Below are positions 23,415 to 33,339 of a stretch of DNA of 64,000 nucleotides, piece by piece. Below the pieces are notes generated by a model that searched no databases, was not told the origin of the DNA, and saw only the letters and a program-made list of their open reading frames with translations. The position numbers were made by a program, and so were the translations under genes. Numbering within the stretch: the stretch's first letter is position 1; every line of letters starts with the position of its first letter. The DNA is from Viridothelium virens (taxonomy: Eukaryota; Ascomycota; Dothideomycetes; Trypetheliales; Trypetheliaceae), in assembly GCA_010094025.1 (NCBI GenBank), contig ML991778.1, positions 186,001-250,000 of the forward strand. Reading direction: 5' to 3'.

Positions 23415-23846
23415 ATGTCTAGAACGTTTCAAGTGAAGAGAACGACTACCACGATTCCTCTGTCCATCGTTTCAAAGGACCTCTCCCTGCTCCTGCAACG
23501 TGTCCATGGCCACCCTACCGATGCTCCGTTGATTCATTCATTACATTTGGAATTAGCTAAACGACAATGGAGGCGAAGTTCCGCTAATAGAGTCATGACG
23601 GACCTGGTCGATGGAGTGGTCATAGAGGTTGAAGAGGATGCTTACGCATTGTACACTCTAAAGTTATCCGAGGAGTAAGTTCATAATGAGTGGCGTAATT
23701 AAGCGGTATCCAAGGCTGAGGCACACCAATCCTTCCTATCTGGCCTTTACAGGAGGGAGTATCTTGTTGCATCTGCGCCCATTGATGCAAGCAAGCTGAG
23801 CAATCCGCAAATCGTGGACGCGCTTAGTTATAGGATACTGTCGTGA
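23415..23846 (+). CDS. Hypothetical protein, 117 aa, two exons
   Basis: Not recognised. Exon 1 (23415-23674) ends at a consensus GTAAGT donor; after a 78-nt intron with a CTGAGG-type branch region and a TTTACAG acceptor, exon 2 (23753-23846) continues in frame to a TGA. The clean splice junction that keeps an open frame is the main support. The product begins MSRTFQVKRTTTTIPLSIV, has a leucine-rich helical stretch and an acidic segment (GVVIEVEEDAYALYTLKLS). The TGA overlaps a good GTGAGT donor, so the gene may continue, and upstream exons cannot be excluded. No signal peptide or membrane helix is seen. Confidence 0.42.
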
Positions 23847-24100
23847 GTCTTGATTCATTGCTTCCTTGCAAAAAAGAATTTCTTAGGCATGGACTTATTA
23901 CTTAGCACAAATTTCCTGCAAAACACCAAAGCCCGGTCTTAGGCAATTCCAAGACACAGTCCCGAGAGCAATCAGCGGAGAATTGAATAAAGTTTTCATG
24001 AACGCTTGCGCCAGAACGTTGAAATCTTGAGAGACTTCTAACGCTTCCCAAAGACGTCGCGCTCTTCTAAATTGATGTATTGAAGCCTTCTAATATTTCC

Positions 24101-26092
24101 TTATTCCTCCTCGCCATCGTCCCCTCCAGCACCTTCCCGGTCCTCGAATACCATGAACCCATTGTTCTCCTCTCCCACAATCCTCTCCCACACACTCCGT
24201 ACACTCTCTAGGGTTCGGTCGTCGAGCGCGAGATCCAGCGGCACCGGCGCTAAGAGCATCACGCGCCCATCTGTATTAGTATTTGTATTTTCTTCACCAC
24301 TCAATACCACCGGTGAGGTCGTGGCCATTTGCTCGTACTGCATCGACCACAAGACTGTGGGGGCTGGCTGCTCCTCGAGGCAATGCAAGATGCGATCGAC
24401 GGCGTCTTTAAGAAGGACAACCCCTTTCTCTCCGGTGGCGGACGTGCTGGCGTAGAGGATGGCTAGCGAGTACGAGATTAGTGGGTACCAAAACATGCGC
24501 AGTATGAACATTTAGAAGGTAGGGAAGGGTGCCGATTTTCAGGATGTCAGAGATGAGATTTTCATCAAAGATGTTGCAGACAATGTAGATAAGTATTCTT
24601 TAGTTGGTCATCATATTCGGCGAGTCGTAAGACAGGAGAGAACTCTCAGAGGCTAGTTGTAGAATTTCATGTTGAGACCTTACCTTGACCATCTGGGCAT
24701 TCGCCAGTATCGCTTGAATGAATGATCACGTGGACTGGTGGATGTTGCGAGTCTGTCCCTTCGGCGTCTGTCGAGACTAGGCTACCTGCCGGTACAACAA
24801 CCACAGCTCCTGCCGGTATTGGTGCGTTCTCAACTACAGGAGGCAGGAGGGAAGAAAATGAAGCTGCCACGATCGAAATGCTTCTCGAAACGTGTGTCGC
24901 AATTCGCTCCGTAGTTCTACGCTCATGGGATTTCTCAACGTCCTGAGGCAAGTTATCTTCTTCGCCGACAAGCCAACCAGTCCGGACCACCGAACCATCA
25001 CTGAGTCTGATTTGGAGAGACCTCGTATCATTTGATGAATCATCCACAACATTGCTGATTGACTGTGCTCCCATGCCAAGCACGTACACAGCGCCTCCAA
25101 CAGCGCCAGCTCGGCAGCCAACCTGTGCAATTTCTGCAAGGCCACCCCACTTTGGAATCACGGCTCCAAACCCGGATCCAAAAACACCGATCGAGCGTAG
25201 ATGCCTCGCTATCCGGGGCAGAGCATACTCTGTGGTTGTCGATTCGGAGGCATCCGGCGACAGCGTGAGAGCGAGGAGCGGTTCATGAAGCTCCTGTGGG
25301 ATGTTGTATTGATCTGCTAGAAAGTCTGGCAGAGACCTGGCCCGGTACGAATCCCATTGCTCATTCTGATTTTCAAAATCGGCCACAAATCGCAGAAAAT
25401 TCATCAGAGAGCGTTTTGCTCGAAGATCAATATTCTCAGCTGAGAAAATATCTTCCCTCCCATTCGGGACCTTTAACAGTGTGCCTGCTTCGCTCGCCGC
25501 ATTGCTGGGCCGTGCATCACCTCTTGGCGACGATGTTTCTTCATGAGACGATCTTGAACTGTAGATATACCAACTCCCGATTGCTTGGAACTCGAGTTGT
25601 CGATAGACTTTGGAGGATACCAAGAACTGAAGAAGTGCCGAGCGCGAATAGATGATCTGAGGCGCTAAGGCGAGACTGTAGGCTCGAGAAAAGGACAAAG
25701 CTGGATGTGCGCCAGAGGATGGCTGGTCAGTCTGTCCAGATGATGCTGCATTACGGAAAGTTCGAGAGGGGGTATCTGCCGCGTTTTTAGCCTTCACACC
25801 TTAGAATCGACAAAAGAAAAAACTCGCAACCTTACTTTTAATCTTCTCTACCCATTCCTGCGCTTCCTGAAGGCTGAGGGCGGTCTCAGAGCCACCGTAA
25901 AATCCATTTTTGTCAATGTGGAGGATCTTCTTCTCAGTTCGAGATAGTGCTCTTGATTGAGGGGCTGCGTCAGTCAGACCTTGTCCACGCTGTCCCAGTA
26001 CGAGGACGGGAGACGTACAAGGCAAGAAGAGATTGCTGCAAGCCTGTACCAGAGATCACAATATCCCAGCTGGTACCATCTAGGGTTTCCAT
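24101..26092 (-). CDS. mrs6: Rab escort protein (REP/GDI family), Mrs6-like
   Basis: Component A of Rab geranylgeranyltransferase: presents newly made Rab GTPases for prenylation and delivers them to membranes. The N-terminus METLDGTSWDIVISGTGLQQ is the GDI/REP nucleotide-fold motif, followed by KKILHIDKNGFYGG. Later blocks (LSFSRAYSLALAPQIIYSRS, FQAIGSWYIY, PRIARHLRSIGVFGSGFGAV, GCRAGAVGGAVYVLG) are the family's conserved regions. Proposed exons 26092-26019, 25951-25836, 25799-24684, 24597-24582, 24446-24101 close to 555 aa. The first intron is sound. The second would be only 36 nt (a 60-nt alternative also keeps frame), and the fourth exon of 16 nt with a weak GTCTGC donor is inferred from the family motif YLST. 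The acidic C-terminus FMVFEDREG fits fungal REPs. Confidence 0.85.
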
Positions 26093-26543
26093 GGCCAAGT
26101 CATCGTTATACCGATGTTGTAACGCAGGTGCCGTCGTGACGGGATGCCTGAGGTCGAGAATGGGTTCATGATGACTAAGAGGGGCGCTCTTGAGGCGCAC
26201 ATCGCAGCTTTCTGGCTTTTCGTCTCATCGCGCTCGCTGGCAGTTCATCCAACCGTGATGTGTCTGCAAGGCACCTGATGACTTCATTGTTCATCCTACA
26301 GGGCGCGTGAGATTAACCTGTCGTGCAAGTATCTACTGCTCTGGATTCACTGAAAGATGCAGTTCGTCGAGCTACGGTATATTTCGCCGTGTTTCATCCA
26401 TTGCCAGAGTACGTCCACAAGAATGGACAGATGAGTCCTTTTGAAGCGGCTGGTGAAACAAGAACCTGGACTCTGTCGCAATACGTCTTGCGTTGCGCTG
26501 TGAGCGTAACTGTAGCGACTCGCGAAATGATTGTAATGCTCGA
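26093..26543. other. Intergenic, promoter of the Rab escort gene
   Basis: A 451-bp spacer between two minus-strand genes. The plus-strand frame at 26323-26718 runs into the neighbouring gene antisense and is not supported. Confidence 0.5.
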
Positions 26544-27606
26544 TTATAAGTTACTCCTCTCTCTCGACTCTCCAGCTTCTACAAAATACCACTTCACTCC
26601 GCACATGTTGATCCATCCGTCTCCGCACAGCCCGGCTCCACTCGCTCGTTGCAGAATCCCATTAAACCTCTCCTTGCCCTCTACAGCTATCGTGATACTC
26701 ACTAGTCCTTCCGGCTGACCCTCCTCGCCCCGAATGAAACCGAGTCTAGCATTCGTAAATGCTAGCAGGTCGCGACTCCGAGGTATGCCAAAGATCTCTT
26801 CCCATTGCCGCGATGCTGCCTCAGTTGCACTATCGTGAGGGCTCAGACGGAGGACAGCGCCAGCAAGGTGAAGATCTGAGTGACGTTTCATAGCAGCCGA
26901 ATATGTGGGATATGATGAAAGCGGCCCGCACGCATGCCATGGTGAAAACGTCGTCATAAGAGGAGTGGGGTTCGATTGAGTCGCTTGATGAGAGTCGAGT
27001 TCGGGCATCATGCCACCTAGCCCAAGCGCATCAGATTTTCTAGATTGGAGACTGCAAAATGCAAGCCTGGGGTGAGAAGCTCCTACCCTTGATACCTTTG
27101 GGATGGTACTGCACACAAAGGCTATCGTCTTGGTCGTGAGTATAGATTACCTTTGCCAGCCCTCTAGACTCAATTCTCGCACGCTGTTTCGCAGCGTCTT
27201 TGGTCTGCATAATGATCATATATCCACCGTCCCCCCTTTTCGAGAGTAGCCGGCTAGCGGTAGTATCGGATTTAATTGATGACACGACCTGAATCGTTGT
27301 AATGAGAAGCTAGTAACATTGCGTTGACTCAGAAGAGTCTACCTCAATCATATCGCCACCGATGGCGACCAGAAAGTTATTCAGACCCCATTGAGACACC
27401 TGTGGATCTACGTACACGACCTCTGTACCAAGCACATAAGTCTAAAGAACAAGAGTGAGTTGACAAATATGGTCTGTGCAGTTCGTCCGACATAAGCGTA
27501 CAAGAAGTCTTTCTACTCTGCTCAAATCATGCGCAACAAGAGCAATTTGACGCAGGCGATGCTGGGAGGTAGACGACGGATCTGGACGTTTTGGAACTTC
27601 AGACAT
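26544..27606 (-). CDS. Glyoxalase-like (VOC superfamily) protein, 292 aa
   Basis: Four exons with consensus splice sites close in frame: 27606-27502, 27441-27343, 27288-27087, 27016-26544. The N-terminal half looks like a vicinal-oxygen-chelate fold of the 'glyoxalase-like domain' type: HRLRQIALVAHDLSRVERLL at the first beta strand, then FLVAIGGDMIEVV, followed by a Gly-rich GGYMIIMQT segment and a Tyr/His-containing block (VQYHPKGIKGGMMPELDSH). This family includes uncharacterised fungal and bacterial proteins; the bound metal and substrate are unknown, and His/Glu ligands cannot be assigned with confidence. No targeting signal is seen. It is flanked by REP and peroxiredoxin genes on the same strand, with no functional link evident. 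Confidence 0.78.
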
Positions 27607-28035
27607 CTTTCGTAGGGTTTTCCGAGGTCTCCTTAGTCTTATATCTCGTATTGTGAGCTACGAATCGGATCGGGAATCCAGTTGGGCTTTGACATAGACC
27701 CGGACGACACCGAGGTTGATGCTTGCGCTTTCCCCACACTCAAGATCGTCTAGGAGCAATTCACCTCTCTTCTCAGGACAAAATTACCTAAAACTTCTTA
27801 CGAACAAAGATGTCAAAGAGTTTGAGAATCTTTATTATTTACTACTACAAGACTTGATAGTCGTGGAACCACTCATCTGCAAAGCATTATTCTATTTTCA
27901 TGTATTCGGCCCTGGGCGGGTTTACTCTAGAAAAGATTTCCTCAGGCTGGTCGGAAGCTCCTCTTCGACCTGCAGCTTCATATGCTTGGTCTATCGATTG
28001 CCATGTAGGTGTCTCTGAAGCTCTTCCGAAAGAGC
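27607..28035. other. Intergenic, promoter of the glyoxalase-like gene
   Basis: A 429-bp spacer between two minus-strand genes. A 100-codon plus-strand frame (27716-28018) shows no domain and is not reported. Confidence 0.5.
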
Positions 28036-28790
28036 TCAGAGCTTAGCAATTACTGCATCGGCTCCGGACACCTGTACTGTCTTAGTAACTAGCCAGAGAC
28101 CTTAGATTCAGGATTCGTCTACAAAACTCACCGTGACCTGGCCCGGATTTTGCTCGCGCTCTGCATAGCTGATCGTCCCATCTTTCTCAATGATCATGAC
28201 CCAACGCCCGTTACGATCACCCATTCCAGCTGCCCAGCCGTAATTCTTGGAGAAGAGGGTCTTGGTATCGCTCATGAAATACTAGGATTACTGGGTTAGC
28301 GAATCTTTCGATGGGTCATCAAAGATCGCAGTATGTCACTCACAATAGGCTCGTCTCCTTTCATACCATTGACCTTCCCCCAGGCCGACATCACCCAGGC
28401 ATCATTAGAAGCGATGACAACGACAAGATCGACGCCCTTCGCCTTCAGATCGTTGATCTTGGAGATGTACGGGGGCAGGTGGTAGGCTTGACAGCCTGGA
28501 GTGAAGGCGCCTAATGTTGCTCTTCTTAAAATTTCTTGCTTCAGCCTTAATTGTGGACAAAACAAAGCTCACCAGGAACGCTAACAAGCACAGCCTTCTT
28601 GCCTGCAAACTCTTTGCTGGCGTCGTATGGTTGCGGTCGTCCACAAGCGGTGGGGTCAGGGTCAGTAATTGGAGCCCATCTAACAGGATCGGTCCTTAGT
28701 ACGACCACCATTCGCGACACAGTCTGGACATCGTTTCACTCACTCGAACTCAACTCCTGAGGGGAATTTGTCACCCGCTTGCAAGGGCAT
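28036..28790 (-). CDS. Peroxiredoxin-5 type thiol peroxidase (Asp f3/PMP20-like)
   Basis: Reduces hydrogen and alkyl peroxides with a peroxidatic cysteine; homologues are often peroxisomal or cytosolic and are known allergens. Five exons close to 168 aa, the same length as Asp f3 as I recall it: 28790-28744, 28679-28573, 28510-28344, 28281-28132, 28071-28036. The active site PGAFTPGC puts the catalytic Cys at about residue 58. The stretch VIASNDAWVMSAWGK is a family hallmark. A second Cys lies at about residue 28 (TACGRP), as in Asp f3-type enzymes. The C-terminus ends AKL, which resembles a peroxisomal PTS1 tripeptide (SKL-like); import is inferred, not shown. All four introns have GTGAG donors. 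Confidence 0.94.
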
Positions 28791-29270
28791 CTTTGTAGAT
28801 TATCACAACGTAACTGATATTGCCGCTCCAACTGGAAAGTGGTGCAAAGCGTGAACAAGAATTGAGAAGCGTAGCCGTGGCGAGGAACTCTTATTTTAAA
28901 TTTCGGACTTCAAACCTGGTAGCACGGAGATATACGGAAAGTTTGTGATTGTGAGGGTGATGCGAATCGCAGGAGTGGATGGCGGGGCACGCAAGAATGC
29001 CTTATGACGTAATGACGCGGGCGTGGGGCTATCATACTACCAATTCTGGGAGACACTGCTTCAGTTATTTTATCCGTACGGCAATAGCCTTCACCATTCC
29101 CAGTCTCTCGGATTAGGTTCAGCCACTCAGTCGACGAAGGTAAAACGATCCTTGGGACCTATCACTCATTCCATCTTTGCTACCATTAGAGTAGTAAAAT
29201 ACATAGCCCTCCGTTCCATAAGTCGCTTAGATAGGTAAGGTAGGAAAAGTTGACCTACCCGGCACGGGCA
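28791..29270. other. Intergenic, promoter of the peroxiredoxin gene
   Basis: A 480-bp spacer between two minus-strand genes. No specific stress element is claimed. Confidence 0.5.
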
Positions 29271-30041
29271 TTACCGGTTCCATAAGTGGCTGAGGAAGAA
29301 CTTGGTATCCTGCTCACCAGGGAGGCGGCATTCTTCCACTTCTCCTCTTGTGACGTTCCTCCATTCTTCGACAGGTATCCATCCGATGTACGCCCTATCT
29401 CCGAAACCACCAATCCAGTACACTTCTTGCACCACAAGTCTCACCCAATGACTCTCGTGAATCTTGTTCCCAGGCAGCCATCCTCTTGCATCCGGATGGT
29501 ACTTGGTAAAGCACCCGACAAGTCCTTGCTCCTTTACTTCCTGGTCCTTGATGTCTTCAAGATACCCCACTAGTGAGTAGCGTGGTAGGTTCGCAGTGCT
29601 GTATTTGCGCGCGTGTGCATCTGGCGGATGCCACCGCAGCGAAAGTGTAATATTACTGCCAGCAGCAGCGTTCTTGAAACTTGTGGCGATATCGATGGCA
29701 AGAATGGTTGGGTTTCCCGTTGAGGGCTCGCAATCGCCAAAGTAGTCCATCAAACCTATCGGAGTGCCTCCGACATCGCTCGGTCGGTTTTCGAATGCAG
29801 TGGAGTCAGAACGGGATGAAGAGGACGGGAAGATTGTGGATAATGTGCCGATGTTTTCTAGGTGGAGAATCCGGCGCGCTTGAACAGCGGACTCATGGAC
29901 CGACGGGATATCGTAACCAGAGTCATAGAGGGAAGCGCCAGGCGAAGGGTACGAAAAGATGGTCTGGAAATGCGGTAGGGTTAAGCTAGTGGTGAGTTGG
30001 ACTGAAGAGAGGATGGCCAGAGCGTGAAATCTCATGTCCAA
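29271..30041 (-). CDS. Secreted CREG-like/FMN-binding split-barrel protein, 256 aa
   Basis: A single exon. The N-terminus is a likely signal peptide (MRFHALAILSSVQLTTSLTL; an ATG two codons earlier is also possible). The body fits the CREG/pyridoxamine-phosphate-oxidase-like split barrel: ESAVQARRILHLENIGTLST at the start of the barrel, GGTPIGLMDYFGDCEPSTGN, then LVGYLEDI and a C-terminal WIGGFGDRAYIGWIPVEEW segment that is characteristic of the fungal proteins. Human CREG is secreted and has lost cofactor binding; whether this protein binds FMN is unknown. Potential N-glycosylation sites (NIT, NVT) agree with passage through the secretory pathway. Confidence 0.78.
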   Translation of the reverse strand: MDMRFHALAILSSVQLTTSLTLPHFQTIFSYPSPGASLYDSGYDIPSVHESAVQARRILHLENIGTLSTIFPSSSSRSDSTAFENRPSDVGGTPIGLMDYFGDCEPSTGNPTILAIDIATSFKNAAAGSNITLSLRWHPPDAHARKYSTANLPRYSLVGYLEDIKDQEVKEQGLVGCFTKYHPDARGWLPGNKIHESHWVRLVVQEVYWIGGFGDRAYIGWIPVEEWRNVTRGEVEECRLPGEQDTKFFLSHLWNR

Positions 30042-30507
30042 TACTGGAGCTCGAAGAATGATGTCTTAAGCAAAATGTGAGTCAAAGTCTGACACTGGGT
30101 GGAGATGTAAGGACACGGAAATGACTTTAAGACCAGCTCAACATTACAAGAATATGTTTAGAATAGATTGCAACTGTAGAGCTTATTGATGGACTTCGTT
30201 CGATTATAGCACATGAGAATAATGTTACGACGGCAAGCTGATTACCGTGAAGGGGATAGCTTCGGTATGTAAGTCGGGCCGGTGGCGATGGTGGAGTCAA
30301 TCGTTCGCACTTCGTCAATCATAAACCTCTTCTCTCCGACCAGTGTCATTCATCTCCCAATACCCATCACCTGTGTACGTCAACCCACATCAATACCAAC
30401 ATCGTTCGTTTTTCTTCGAGACGTCAAGTGTAACCGTTTTTAACAGGCTCTGCCGGTCCTATCAGAAATTTGAATCCCGCTGTAGCTCGATAACAGTATT
30501 TGTCGAT
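30042..30507. other. Divergent promoter region of CREG-like and eS30 genes
   Basis: This 466-bp stretch lies between divergent genes. As promoter of a ribosomal protein gene it should be strong; no canonical motif was identified by eye. Short frames here are not supported. Confidence 0.5.
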
Positions 30508-31008
30508 ATGGGTAAAGTCCACGGCTCGCTTGCACGCGCGGGCAAAGTTAGATCACAGACACCCAAGTATGCTACTCTAAATCTCTCTGGAAGTTTTGAA
30601 TCACAAGTCATCCCAAGGACGCATTCGTCCGGTTGAGGCATAATGTGACTGCTTTACTGGATTTGCTAACGCGTGCCTCGCATTTAGGGTCGAGCCCCAG
30701 GGTGTGTAGCACGATTTCTTAGCTAATTGAGTTGAGCTAAGTATGCGCAGAGAAGAAGAAGACGCCCAAAGGTCGTGCGAAGGTACAACCTCTCCGTCAA
30801 TCCTATCACGATCATCCATGCATTTCCACCCGCTCTTAGGTGCCGTTCGCTAAGATGAACTCCAGAAACGCATTACCTACACCCGAAGATTCGTCAACGT
30901 AACTATGACCGGTGGCAAGAGAAAGGTTCGCATCTACTATCGAGCAGACTCCCACACGACTCTCCTACTCATACTATTCTGCAGATGAACCCCAATCCTG
31001 GGTCGTAA
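30508..31008 (+). CDS. rps30: 40S ribosomal protein eS30
   Basis: Small basic protein of the 40S ribosomal subunit near the decoding site. Five exons close to 62 aa: 30508-30566, 30688-30701 (14 nt), 30751-30782 (32 nt), 30866-30925, 30985-31008. The sequence MGKVHGSLARAGKVRSQTPK, then EKKKTPKGRAKKR and RRFVNVTMTGGKRKMNPNPG, is the classic eS30 protein. It is not fused to a ubiquitin-like domain, unlike animal FAU, as is normal in fungi. Four introns in a 189-nt coding region is dense but usual for ribosomal protein genes of filamentous ascomycetes. The acceptor at 30865 was chosen over an earlier TAG at about 30840 because only it restores AKKRITYTRR. Confidence 0.96.
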
Positions 31009-31768
31009 ATGATTACTCAACGAGGAACTTGTACGCTTGTCAGGGGTGGGGCTGCGGCATGGAATTACGTCTGGTGTGATTTGATCATGACTTGGACTGG
31101 GTATTAAGGAAAGCGCATCTCGCAAAGGATGCTTTTCCCGTTAGGTCAAGCTAGATATCTGGAAGGATGAGTGCATATCTGGCGCTCGGCGTTTGCTTCC
31201 TAGATTGTATTTAAAAACGGCAATTCGAACCCGTGGAAAAGGCCTTTTGGCTGCTGCAGTTCCGATGTTTCAACAAACAAGCAGTGTGATTCCGTCTAGA
31301 ATATTAATCGAGTAAGCCCGCTTAGAGCCAGATGTTCAGAAAGGACTAGAATCTCTTTCTCCGCGGACGAAAAGGCAGGAGTGTAGCCCAGTGACAAGGA
31401 AATCCTGCACCCCAGTGCTTGCTTTGCTGCGACTTAGGGATGAGTCAGATCTTGCTCGACATGACACGACATCGAAGCCGACGACCATCCATATTTTCAA
31501 AGTGTAGGAATCTAGCCCACGGTCATCTAAGACCAGATTTGGTCTGACTGACAAAATAGATTACTCAGTGATCGATAAGCTGTGCGTAGTACGGAGACGC
31601 TATCGGAATTATCGCTTGTGTTAGGCTATTCTACTTAGGAGCTCAAATAAATTTAAAAGCGCAGAAGTGAGGACCAGCTTCAGAGCGCCCCCTGTCTATA
31701 TAACTACCAATTCCCCTCCCAAAGTGGAAAATCTCTCCTGCTGTCTGGTGACAACCAAGACAGTCAAT
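31009..31768. other. Intergenic, nothing recognised
   Basis: A 760-bp stretch between two plus-strand genes, holding the second gene's promoter. A TACGGAG heptamer (31590-31596) is a shortened form of the dispersed decamer. Confidence 0.5.
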
Positions 31769-32376
31769 ATGTCAGTCAAGCCTCCATTCACCGAAGAGAC
31801 AGCTCGCCTGAAGGTCAAGAAGGCGCAGGACCTCTGGAATACACGGTAAATGCCATCAATCTTCATTCTCCACCACCGATGCATTGTCTCAACCCATGAG
31901 ACTAGCGCACCATCAATGGTTCCATCTCAAGCCATGATGAGATTTCCATGTGGACCTATGCATGTATCATCCTACTGACCTCAGACTCCTATTCTAGCAA
32001 TCCCGAAATAGTCGCCCAAGGCTACGATCCTGACTGTATCTGGCGGAATCGTGATAAGTTTTTCCGTGGCACCTCCGCCATCATCGCCTTCTTGCAGGCG
32101 AAATGGACGCGCGAGAAATCCTACCGTCTCCGGAAGGAGCTCTTCGCCTGGCACGACAACAAAATCGCTGTCCAGTTCTGGTACGAGTACCAGGATGCTG
32201 AGGACGGGCTGAAGTGGAAGCGATGCTATGGACTGGAGGACTGGACGTACAATAAGGAAGGAGTGATGATCAAGAGGATGATGAGTGGGAACGATCTGGA
32301 GATTGGAGAGGAGGGGAGGTGGTACAAGGATGGCGTAAATGTCGAGGACGTGAAGATTGGGGAAGAGCATTGGTAG
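31769..32376 (+). CDS. DUF1348 / SnoaL-like (NTF2-fold) protein, 151 aa
   Basis: Small soluble protein of the nuclear-transport-factor-2 superfamily, subfamily DUF1348. Exons 31769-31845 and 31998-32376 join in phase 2 to give NTRNPEIVAQGYDPDCIWRN. Family hallmarks are WRNRDKFFRGTSAI, FLQAKW and KELFAWHDNKIAVQFWYEY, with RCYGLEDWTYNKEGVMIKR near the C-terminus. The fold is a cone-shaped barrel that binds small molecules; no enzymatic role is established for this subfamily. The first intron is 152 nt, longer than most here. The 3' end faces the roadblock gene, 103 bp away. Confidence 0.86.
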
Positions 32377-32479
32377 AAGAGGAACCAGTACATGCCGAAG
32401 ACCCCTGTTCTAACTAGGGCCAATGCAACATTCAATGGAAAGGACACCCTTATGGTGCAGATGTACTCGGGTTGAGGTT

Positions 32480-32991
32480 TTAGGCAGGAGGCGTCTCATG
32501 GATAACGACGAGGAGAAATTTCGCATCTAGTCCTAAGTTAGCCTGTACAGAATCTCTGCCCAATCTTAAGCATACCTGGTACAATGACAAGCTCATTCTT
32601 CTTCGTCCGCACTCGCACCAACTTGGCTTCATCACTCTCGTCCAGTTCATGAATCATCGATCCTGCGGCGCCGACAAAATGGTATACCAGTCTTGCTACA
32701 TCCTCAGCACTGTGAATTCCGGTCGCTTGCCTTCCTGCTCCATTAGACAGCAGTTCGGTACTATCTTCGGAAGAAGAAGGTTGTGTGCTGTTTGGATTTG
32801 CTGAGATGCTGTTGGAGGTCAATCCGGAAGTGCGGACGATTGCGCCTGTGTCGCGAGACAATACAAGTGTGCTTTGGACACCAGGTTTTTGGCTGAGGCG
32901 AGTTAGGAGAGCAAGGGTATCATCAGGCTTAAAAATCAGCTATGAAGTTATTATTTTCTGTAACATGGGGCCCTACAGTCGTCTGAGCCAT
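32480..32991 (-). CDS. Roadblock/LC7 dynein light chain, 137 aa
   Basis: Probable light chain of cytoplasmic dynein (Roadblock/LC7), which dimerises and binds the dynein intermediate chain. Exons 32991-32977 (15 nt), 32927-32576, 32526-32480 close in frame. The protein starts MAQTTPDDTLALLTRLSQKP, has the strand GVQSTLVLSRDTGAIVRTSG, an extra Ser/Asn/Gly-rich linker, then LVYHFVGAAGSMIHELDE and the last strand KFLLVVIHE. Inserted loops of this kind are common in fungal members. A Ragulator-like role is the alternative for the fold, but the first motif favours dynein. Its 5' end shares a 348-bp divergent promoter with Ipi1. Confidence 0.86.
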
Positions 32992-33339
32992 TGGACTTGC
33001 AGGCGCAGCAAAAGGATTTGAAAGCAACCATGAGATTGGTGAACTCCTTGGAAGTATGAGCGAGGTCTTTGGCGCAACAGAGCAACACGGTGCAAGCCTC
33101 GAGACGCAAGTCTCGCAAGCTGGTTGTTGACGACGGGGAAAAGCTCAGAAGCGGGCTTTACGTCAAACTCCCGCACTCGGTAAACTTTCCCATAAATTCT
33201 CGCGCTGGACCACAAATGCTCATACTCTAATCACAAGCGATGAACCATATTTCTCTCAACGTCTACCGATGATTATAGCAAACTTTGACATCTGTGGTTG
33301 TTCTCGAGGGAGGCCGACTGTCTTCGAGCCAACGTAGGG
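32992..33339. promoter_or_regulatory. Bidirectional promoter of the roadblock and Ipi1 genes
   Basis: This 348-bp stretch separates two divergent start codons and must serve both. No particular site is assigned. Confidence 0.45.

Noticed and set aside
27716-28018. 100-codon plus-strand frame
   Set aside because: Lies in the spacer between two minus-strand genes, with no motif and no plausible start context.
31218-31240. tRNA B-box-like sequence (TTCGAACCC)
   Set aside because: No matching A-box or cloverleaf could be drawn around it on either strand.
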